Position numbers and translations under genes: made by a program. The notes under the pieces are model-generated. The model ran no database searches, had not been told where the DNA came from, and worked only from the letters and a program-made list of their open reading frames with translations. Positions 61,467-64,000 of a stretch of DNA of 64,000 nt are shown here, piece by piece. This stretch comes from Pomphorhynchus laevis (lineage: Eukaryota > Acanthocephala > Palaeacanthocephala > Echinorhynchida > Pomphorhynchidae): NCBI GenBank assembly GCA_012934845.2, contig WNNJ02001997.1:62001-126000 (forward strand). Reading direction: 5' to 3'. Numbering within the stretch: the stretch's first letter is position 1; every line of letters starts with the position of its first letter.

Positions 61467-62612
61467 ATGAAGAACAAGAAGGTTAACTCTACAAGTTTTC
61501 AAGTACAGTGTGACTCTGATGATTGTCGACGTTGGTCGACTATTACAATCGCAACTGATTCAAATTATAATTCTAGTGGGTCATTTATGTGTGGATTTTG
61601 CGCTTCCCTGCGCATTCAATCACTAGAAGAGGAAATAAGTGTTTTAAGAAAAGCAATTCAAAATATAAATCATTGCCAGTGCAACATGAATTCCAAGGAT
61701 GCATTAACAAATACATTCAATAACAGCATTCATGTTTTATCAAATTCAACTGTGCATTCTAGTGGGTCAATTGTAAATGTTCACAACAGGAGACTCGAAG
61801 TAAGCGATTGCATAATGGATCAGCGTACAACAGGGAATGATATATTGCAAAATTCCACTAGCAATCATCATATCAATCAAATATCCAATATTACCCCACA
61901 AGCTCACTCTACACGGGTATGGAAGAATATCAACGGACGTCATTTTCGAAGTTCATCAAGTATTAATCAACAAAATTTGCAACTTGATTCCAAACTTGGT
62001 GGATCCAACTGTAAAGATCGTTCTAGGGATATTAATTCAATGTCTAAATCGTCAGTGATGGTTGCAAATGTCGGAGAATTTTCCGTACATAAAACAGGAA
62101 ACGGCCAGAATAAAGAACCATTAACTGAACCGCTAGATATTAATGCGCGAATGCGTGGCGAAAACCGAGATCGGTGCGTAATCTTTGCTAATATACCGGA
62201 ATCTAACTCTTCGGAGCCTCAGCTACGTATTGATCATGACGTGAGTATAGTTCGGGAAGTATTATCAAAAATGTTTACTTTAGGTGAGGAATCTATAGCC
62301 TCATCTCTTCTAGTGAAATCATTGTTCAGGTTAGGTAAGAAAAATGAAGAACGTGTACGCTTATTGAAAGTGGTATGTAAATCGTCCGACAATGTTAACG
62401 AGATCTTACGCAGAGGGTATAAATTAAAAGGTCAAACTACTAAAATCTTTAAGGATCTCAGCATTCAGGATCGTAAGATGCGACATCAAGCTTGGGAAGA
62501 GCTAAAGACCAGGAATGCTTCTGGTGAAAAGGACTTGACAATAAGAAATTTTTATGTGGTTCGAAGAAAGCCATTTGTACGTTGGAATCCAATCGGTCCG
62601 TTAATTGCTTAG
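61467..62612 (+). CDS. LINE C ORF1: zinc motif, coiled coil, RRM-like domain (381 residues)
   Basis: Intact frame from the ATG at 61467. Residues Cys15, Cys20, Cys42 and Cys45 form CX4C...CX2C. Next comes a heptad-rich stretch (SLEEEISVLRKAI, about 50-62), then a low-complexity Asn/Ser-rich middle. An RRM-like domain starts at NRDRCVIFANIPES (about 231-244), and a C-terminal domain contains DLSIQDRKMRHQAWEEL. The family role is element RNA binding. The stop overlaps the start region of ORF2 by 31 bases. No close host protein comes to mind. Confidence 0.82.
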   Translation: MKNKKVNSTSFQVQCDSDDCRRWSTITIATDSNYNSSGSFMCGFCASLRIQSLEEEISVLRKAIQNINHCQCNMNSKDALTNTFNNSIHVLSNSTVHSSGSIVNVHNRRLEVSDCIMDQRTTGNDILQNSTSNHHINQISNITPQAHSTRVWKNINGRHFRSSSSINQQNLQLDSKLGGSNCKDRSRDINSMSKSSVMVANVGEFSVHKTGNGQNKEPLTEPLDINARMRGENRDRCVIFANIPESNSSEPQLRIDHDVSIVREVLSKMFTLGEESIASSLLVKSLFRLGKKNEERVRLLKVVCKSSDNVNEILRRGYKLKGQTTKIFKDLSIQDRKMRHQAWEELKTRNASGEKDLTIRNFYVVRRKPFVRWNPIGPLIA

Positions 62613-63745
62613 GTATTGATACATCCTCGTTAGATATATTTCCTACTGGACTATCTATAAACTCAAGAACCAGTAAATGTTCAACTCCAATTATTAACGT
62701 CGCTTACACAAATATTCGTAGTATAGTATCGAAGATTGACGAATTTCGGAACAGATTCTTTACATATAAACCTCAAATAATTGCAGTTACCGAAACTTGG
62801 CTGAATCATGATATTGCTGATAGTATGGTAGCTGTGGATGGGTATTATATCATCAGGGTTGATCGTAAAGTACGACGAGGAGGCGGTGTTGCACTTTATG
62901 TCGATCAATGTATAGGTGTTGACGATTTTGAATGTTATACTGACACATATGGTACTTGTGAACTGATGGTGGCGAGTCTATCCCATGTAAGAAATAAAGT
63001 TACTATTGCACTATGTTATAGATCTCCATGTAGCTTCGTTCTCACTAAGGAATTCTCAGATATTTTGACAAAGGCAGCAATGGGTGACCGGTTCCTCTGT
63101 TTAGGAGACTTCAATATTTCCAGCATCAATATGGATGATCCTCATTCAGGAATAACATCTTCTAATAAACTAGATCATGACTTGTGGAATTTTCTGTTAG
63201 ATAGCCTACTTCTTGTTCAGCATGTATCAGCACCAACTAGGATTATGAATGATCAAAGTTCTTTGTTGGATTTAATCTTATCTAAATCATTAACAGATGT
63301 GCGTGACATTATGCATGAAGCACCCATAGGAGTTAGTGATCATTGTGTATTGCTTTTTCACTTCTCAGGGATTTCAAATAATATTATTGACGAAGTCGAA
63401 ACTAAAATCTTCAAGCATTGTTGGTATCGTGCGGATCAGTGTAAAATTCTTCAAGCAGCATCGACTATGAACTTTGTAGGCGCTAGCGACGATGTTGAAG
63501 ATTGTTGGAAGGTTTTCCGTTCAGCAATGTGTGAAATAATAGAAAAATACGTTCCTACCAAGATCGTGCATAAAAATAAAAAAGTGAATCCTCCGTGGTT
63601 TAATAGAGAACTTAAATCAGAACTAAGACGAAGAAACCGACTGTTTAAATTAAGCTGCAAGGACAATACTTATCGACAGGAATACGTCAATTGTCGTAAC
63701 GTTTTCGAAAAGCTTAAAAAACGCAAAAAATTAACTACGAAATGA
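62582..63745 (+). CDS. LINE C ORF2 start: AP-type endonuclease (387 residues)
   Basis: The open frame begins within ORF1's last codons and has no early ATG (a TTG is the first start-like codon), which suggests translation coupled to ORF1. Landmarks: AYTNIRSIVSKIDEF (about 41-55), VTETWLNHDIADS (about 69-81), RGGGVALYVD (about 99-108), CLGDFNISSIN (about 172-182) and GVSDHCVLLFHFS near 250. The frame ends in a Lys/Arg-rich linker; the RT would follow beyond the window. Confidence 0.85.
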   Translation: MESNRSVNCLGIDTSSLDIFPTGLSINSRTSKCSTPIINVAYTNIRSIVSKIDEFRNRFFTYKPQIIAVTETWLNHDIADSMVAVDGYYIIRVDRKVRRGGGVALYVDQCIGVDDFECYTDTYGTCELMVASLSHVRNKVTIALCYRSPCSFVLTKEFSDILTKAAMGDRFLCLGDFNISSINMDDPHSGITSSNKLDHDLWNFLLDSLLLVQHVSAPTRIMNDQSSLLDLILSKSLTDVRDIMHEAPIGVSDHCVLLFHFSGISNNIIDEVETKIFKHCWYRADQCKILQAASTMNFVGASDDVEDCWKVFRSAMCEIIEKYVPTKIVHKNKKVNPPWFNRELKSELRRRNRLFKLSCKDNTYRQEYVNCRNVFEKLKKRKKLTTK

Positions 63746-64000
63746 CAATAGCTGCGGACTTTCATAGTGCACCAAAACGATTTTGGGCTCACATACGTAG
63801 AAATAGGACAATTCCTCCTGCGATTTCGTCTCTTCGTATTAATGATAACTTTATCACATCGCCTCAAGATGTAGCCGACACGTTTGTGTCGACTTTTCAA
63901 CTCGTAACTAATAACACAGAAATTAACCAGCAATCTCGTGTAAGCCATTCACGAAGTTATTTTGATGTTACTACCGAGGAGGTTTATAGTGAGTTAAATT

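Larger units (their letters stand above)
61419..64000 (+). mobile_element. LINE C, 5' half of a long copy, cut by window edge
   Basis: Leader from about 61419, ORF1 61467-62612, ORF2 from 62582 through the endonuclease and on to the window end. Beyond 63745 coding continues in another frame (APKRFWAHIRRNRT from about 63755), so this copy has at least one shift near 63740. It lies head to head with LINE D. Confidence 0.88.

Overview
The window is AT-rich nuclear DNA from an invertebrate animal. Two spliced host genes sit in a sea of LINEs, two Ty3/Gypsy-type elements, foldback elements and minisatellites. Spliceosomal introns range from about 50 bp (three examples) to 5.9 kb, and both host proteins are clearly metazoan in type. 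The very short introns, and a splice-acceptor-like sequence directly abutting one start codon, would suit a nematode or another small ecdysozoan, but the sequence alone does not settle the phylum.

Host genes. NAA10, the catalytic subunit of the N-terminal acetyltransferase NatA, lies on the + strand in six exons from 13160 to 25965. Its first exon codes for only seven residues and is separated from the next by a 5.9 kb intron filled with LINE copies. One 50-bp intron (22074-22123) has no AG acceptor. PDIA3/ERp57, an ER protein disulfide isomerase with a-b-b'-a' domains, lies on the - strand in eight exons from 35741 down to 28301. I could assemble all eight, giving 492 residues with two CGHC active sites and a C-terminal QKEL. 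The genes converge, and the 2.3 kb between their 3' ends holds a LINE scrap and a 19-bp minisatellite.

LINEs. I see four related groups of non-LTR retrotransposons, which I call A, B, C and D (CR1/Jockey-type RTs). A and D are sister groups. They share a 3' terminal hairpin, with compensatory base changes between copies, and a 5' end built of about 20-bp tandem monomers upstream of ORF1. ORF1 starts in all groups carry the same CX4C...CX2C zinc-binding pattern. ORF2 overlaps the end of ORF1 by some 30-40 bases in C and D. A, C and D have nearly intact copies, so activity is recent. Nested insertions (A and C into D) occur at 7990-12920.

Region by region: 1-12920, stacked and nested LINE pieces; 13160-25965, NAA10 with LINE and foldback inserts in its introns; 25966-28300, intergenic; 28301-35741, PDIA3; 35742-38650, AT-rich DNA with a 270-bp repeat family and a decayed unknown reading frame; 38658-40600, young 5'-truncated LINE A; 41030-44768, broken Ty3/Gypsy element; 45034-49235, long LINE A copy; 49946-53863, young Ty3/Gypsy element with identical LTRs and a target duplication; 54046-55788, giant foldback element with 800-bp arms; 55885-60033, LINE D with its monomer array; 60045-61418, a segment bounded by 43-bp inverted repeats; 61419-64000, the 5' half of a LINE C copy running off the window.
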